64,000 nucleotides of DNA. It comes from an uncultured Flavobacteriaceae bacterium. GTDB taxonomy: Bacteria; Bacteroidota; Bacteroidia; Flavobacteriales; Flavobacteriaceae. The position numbers and the translations under genes were made by a program. The notes below the pieces were generated by a model that was not told where the DNA came from, made no database searches, and saw only the letters and a list, made by a program, of their open reading frames with translations. Where the stretch lies: positions 18,107-82,106 of the forward strand of contig CANLWN010000009.1 in the NCBI GenBank assembly GCA_947494825.1, written 5' to 3'. Positions 61,408-64,000 of this stretch are shown here, piece by piece. Numbering within the stretch: the stretch's first letter is position 1; every line of letters begins with the position of its first letter.

Positions 61408-61573
61408 TGGTGCTAGTTTGAAACCGATCTAAAGGGAAGTCAATTTACAACAAATTTCAGCATCTCTACCGTTGCCCGTCCTACAAAACGAACGACCCTC
61501 TTAGGAATATTCCCAGGATAAAGAAAACCCAAGTTGGAGTCATAAAAAAATTTGGGACCTTTAAACTTTTGTT

Positions 61574-61587
61574 AATTTGGCCAAATT
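61574..61587. promoter_or_regulatory. perfect 14-bp palindrome, candidate operator
   Basis: AATTTGGCCAAATT, fully self-complementary, about midway between the divergent starts at 61407 and 61762. Confidence 0.4.
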
Positions 61588-61722
61588 GCGGGTACAGGCT
61601 TGCCAAAACGGAGGGAGGGCAAAAACGCCTCTCCCTTTAACACTTTTCATCGATCAATCGAACCCTTTACCGCAAGAAAATGCATTTGGGAGGTTAAAGT
61701 TAGATTTCTGTCCCAATAGTTT

Positions 61723-61730
61723 TATTTTTG
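61723..61730 (+). promoter_or_regulatory. -7 element of the repeat-protein gene
   Basis: TATTTTTG matches TAnnTTTG and lies 31 bases before the ATG at 61762. No good TTG at -33 distance. Confidence 0.4.
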
Positions 61731-61761
61731 GATATTAACAGAAGATTAAATGCTCCCGCTA

Positions 61762-64000
61762 TGCGACTCCCTAAACGAATCAATCGTATCTTCCTACTCC
61801 TGGCCCTTGTAGTGGGCACGGCGCTTCACGGTCAAATAAAAATTGGCGACAATCCACAAAATATCGATGCCGCCTCCGTACTGGAACTGGAAAGCGGTTC
61901 CCGAGTGCTGGTTATCACCCGGGTCACGGATGCACAAATGAACGGCATTACCCCCTTGCGCGGTGCCATGGTCTACAACACGGATACCCAATGCGTACAT
62001 TTCTATGACGGCGTCCAATGGTTGAATCTTTGTACGGTTTCCAATATCAGTTTGGTGGATAATGGCGACAACACCTACACCTTTACCGATTCGGACGGTG
62101 CCACCACGGACATTATCAATACCACCAACGCAAGCCTGGCCATTGTGAACGACAGCCTGGTGCTTACCGATAGCGATAACAATACGGTGCGCACGGCCCT
62201 GGACGATATCAATACGCAGACTTTTAGTACCAATGCGGTGCTCAACGCGATCGAGACGATTAGCATTGAGCAGACGGGCAACAATTTCAATTTTGAGGTA
62301 AGTCAGATTACGGGGGAAAATATCGTGAACGGCACGGTGAATGGTACCTTGGATATACAGCCCGGTTCCATTACCTCTACCCAATTGCAGGACGATGCCG
62401 TGGGTCCCGGAAAAATTGCGGACAATGTAGTGGGCTCGCCAGAGATCATCAACTCCAGCATACAACCGATCGATATGGCCCCCGGTGGCTTCAGTCAGGT
62501 ACTGCGAACCAATGCTGCAGGGACCGGTGTGGAATGGGGTACCCTGGATTTCAGTAGTATCACGGGACAAGATCTTACAGGCAGTGATGGCTCCATAGAC
62601 GTGCTTAACGGTGCGGGTGCCACGCTTATCAATGTGGACATCAATGTGGCCCCCGATGGGATTACCAATGATAAGGTAGCGGACAATGCCATAAACACGG
62701 AAAATATTACGGACGGACAAGTGCAGACCGCCGATATCGCGGATGATGCGGTAACAGTTGCCAAAATAGGCACGGCGGGAGCTGCGGATGCCGATAGGCT
62801 CTTGATTACCGATGCTGCCGGCGACCCCTTCTGGGCAGATCCCGCTCTTTTGGTGGATGATGTGACCATTGAATTGGATCCCGCCAACGGCTTTCAAGTT
62901 AAAGATGATGGAATCACCACAGTTAAGATAGTTGATGATGCAGTGACTCCGGCCAAACTGGCCGATGGTACCGCACCGGGAGAACTTTTGCAGTGGGACG
63001 GAGCGGATTGGATCCTTGTGGATGAATCCGCCCTTACCATAACTGAGGTGGACGGAATCGTCGGGAACGAGGTTACCAATGCCACAGTGGGAGGGTCCTT
63101 GACCCGAGCAGGTGCCGGTTCCAATCCGGACCCCTACACCTTGGACGTGATCGATGGTGGTATAGATACTGCCGAACTTGCAGATGATGCAGTGACCCTA
63201 GCGAAAATTGTAGATGGCACCACCGATGGCAACATCATTCAATGGAACGGTACTACCACCGCATGGGAGGAGGTCGCCCCTTCTTCGATTACCGTAACGG
63301 AGGTGGATGGGGTCGTGGGGAACGAGGTTACCGATGCCACTGTGGGCGGATCTTTGATACGATCGGGTGCTGGATCTGGTGTTGATCCCTTTACCCTTGA
63401 TGTGGTCGATGGGGGTATCGACACTGCCGAACTCGCGGACGATGCCGTGACGGCGGCCAAAATAGATGTCAGTGTCGCAGGCGCTGGCCTGACGCAGAAC
63501 GTGGCAACCGGCGCACTCGAGGTGGACCCTACCACGGTTACAGGCGATGGGGACATCACTTCTACCGATATAACCGTTACCGGGGGCACCGATGCCGCCT
63601 TTAACGATGTTACCCTTGCTATTGCGGACGATGCCGTGACGGCGGCCAAAATAGATGTCAGTGTCGCAGGCGCTGGCCTAACGCAGAACGTGGCAACCGG
63701 CGCCCTGGAGGTGGACCCTGCCACCGTTACCGGGGACGGGGATATTACCTCAACGGATATTACGGTGACAGGAGGAACGGACGCCGCCTTTAACGATGTT
63801 ACCCTTGCTATTGCGGACGATGCCGTGACGGCGGCCAAGATAGATGTCAGTGTCGCTGGGGCTGGCCTGACGCAGAACGTGGCAACCGGCGCACTCGAGG
63901 TGGACCCTACCACGGTTACAGGCGATGGGGACATCACTTCTACCGATATAACCGTTACCGGGGGCACCGATGCCGCCTTTAACGATGTTACCCTTGCTAT
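61762..64000 (+). CDS. very large repetitive surface protein, 3' end beyond window
   Basis: An open frame of 746 codons with no stop before the window ends. A signal peptide (MRLPKRINRIFLLLALVVG, ending LHGQ) leads into a flavobacterial surface-protein head (KIGDNPQNIDAASVLELESG, then GAMVYNTDTQCVHFYDGVQW and LNLC). From about residue 90 it consists of beta-rich repeats with a recurring (A)DDAVTxAKI motif. Two 85-residue units begin at 63045 and 63300 (TEVDGxVGNEVTxATVGGSL). From 63435 there are 189-bp (63-residue) units (ADDAVTAAKIDVSVAGAGLT...), third copy cut by the edge. The composition is rich in Asp, Thr, Ala, Gly. The repeats recall trimeric fibre or stalk proteins. A type IX secretion C-terminal domain would be expected outside the window. 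Confidence 0.88.
63045..63434 (+). repeat. 85-residue (255-bp) repeat units
   Basis: The segment beginning GAGGTGGACGGA at 63045 recurs at 63300, a 255-bp period. Both units carry VGNEVTxATVGGSL, then xxAGxGxxxDPxTLDVxDGG and IDTAELADDAVT. The second merges into the 189-bp array at its ADDAVT motif, before a full period is completed. Confidence 0.8.
63435..64000 (+). repeat. tandem 189-bp repeats, A-B-A pattern
   Basis: Units at 63435-63623, 63624-63812 and 63813 onward. Units 1 and 3 differ at only three bases over their shared length, all synonymous. Unit 2 is identical to them in its first ~55 and last ~35 bases but differs at over twenty positions in the middle (about 63680-63785), nearly all synonymous. 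Confidence 0.92.

Larger units (their letters stand above)
61408..61761. other. 354-bp intergenic region between divergent genes
   Basis: No gene found. It contains a 14-bp palindrome AATTTGGCCAAATT (61574-61587), an imperfect hairpin (GGGAGGGC with GCCTCTCCC, 61613-61635), and a candidate -7 element TATTTTTG (61723-61730) for the repeat-protein gene. The rest shows no structure I can name. Confidence 0.5.

Noticed and set aside
61794..62897. A 367-codon open frame on the minus strand opposite the repeat protein
   Set aside because: It mirrors the biased, GC-rich codon use of the plus-strand gene; the product is a low-complexity string with no family motif, and the plus-strand frame has a signal peptide and known head domain.
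63239..63967. A 242-codon minus-strand frame with Ser/Val/Pro-rich repeats
   Set aside because: It is the antisense reading of the 189-bp repeats; repetition and openness follow from the coding strand.
1..64000. Search for tRNA genes, CRISPR arrays, insertion sequences, integrases and restriction or toxin systems
   Set aside because: No cloverleaf-type segment, spaced short repeats, transposase motif or defence-gene motif was recognised in any gap or frame.

Overview
This 64-kb window is chromosomal DNA from a member of the Bacteroidota, most likely a marine Flavobacteriaceae (Maribacter/Zobellia/Muricauda-like; the genus is inference). The signs are the Bacteroidota-type -7 promoter element TAnnTTTG upstream of many genes, few recognisable Shine-Dalgarno sites, the small ribosomal protein THX, secreted proteins with Bacteroidota-style lipoprotein signals, a flavobacterial spread of M14/M1/M20 peptidases, and the family-specific openings of many housekeeping proteins. 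Gene density is high. I see no tRNA, rRNA, CRISPR array, insertion sequence or prophage.

Layout. 1-9.8 kb: 3' end of trpA, a secreted M20 peptidase, a uracil-DNA-glycosylase-like protein, pyruvate carboxylase with a candidate promoter and operator, the tiny THX gene, a lipoprotein, yaaA, and an RluD-type pseudouridine synthase with a PASTA protein. 9.9-17.7 kb: ddl, coaD, a multi-PAS histidine kinase overlapping a stand-alone receiver, an M14 lipoprotein peptidase, a Nudix hydrolase and pyrE. 17.7-23.7 kb: SRPBCC protein, birA, then rsfS-ftsH-LUD-cdsA-psd-ACBP, which links protein quality control with phospholipid synthesis. 23.7-31.5 kb (mostly minus strand): creatininase-like, AGMO-like sterol desaturase, DUF1684, a GNAT enzyme, a large LTD/spondin lipoprotein, a Crp/Fnr regulator and an MDR oxidoreductase. 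31.6-38.6 kb: valS divergent from a DUF1573 protein, a retropepsin-PDZ protein, an aminotransferase and murB. 38.8-45.3 kb: ECF sigma/anti-sigma pair, a small Cys-rich membrane protein, a second ECF sigma factor, lipA, gap and a hybrid TPR histidine kinase. 45.3-56.9 kb: lpxK, a Nif3-like protein, a coiled-coil protein that has lost its zinc ribbon, kmo, clpP, a lipoprotein, an MFS transporter, an AraC regulator, kynU, a GNAT enzyme, an O-methyltransferase, PAP2 and tatA. 57-61.4 kb: a co-directional set of four exported proteins (M1 peptidase, DUF6702, two paralogous carboxypeptidase-regulatory-like proteins). 61.76-64 kb: the start of a very large repetitive surface protein that runs off the window.

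Most genes are core metabolism and envelope biology. The less ordinary parts are the repeat protein with patchwork 189-bp repeats (61.76 kb onward), the four-gene exported-protein locus (57-61.4 kb), the divergent valS/DUF1573 promoters sharing a palindrome, an intrinsic-terminator-like hairpin four bases before the gap start codon, the inverted repeats ahead of the ECF sigma operon, and probable leaderless starts (pyrE, araC-type gene). I did not find a clear novel defence or mobile system. Protein names come from recognisable motifs and remembered family sequences; no database search was run.
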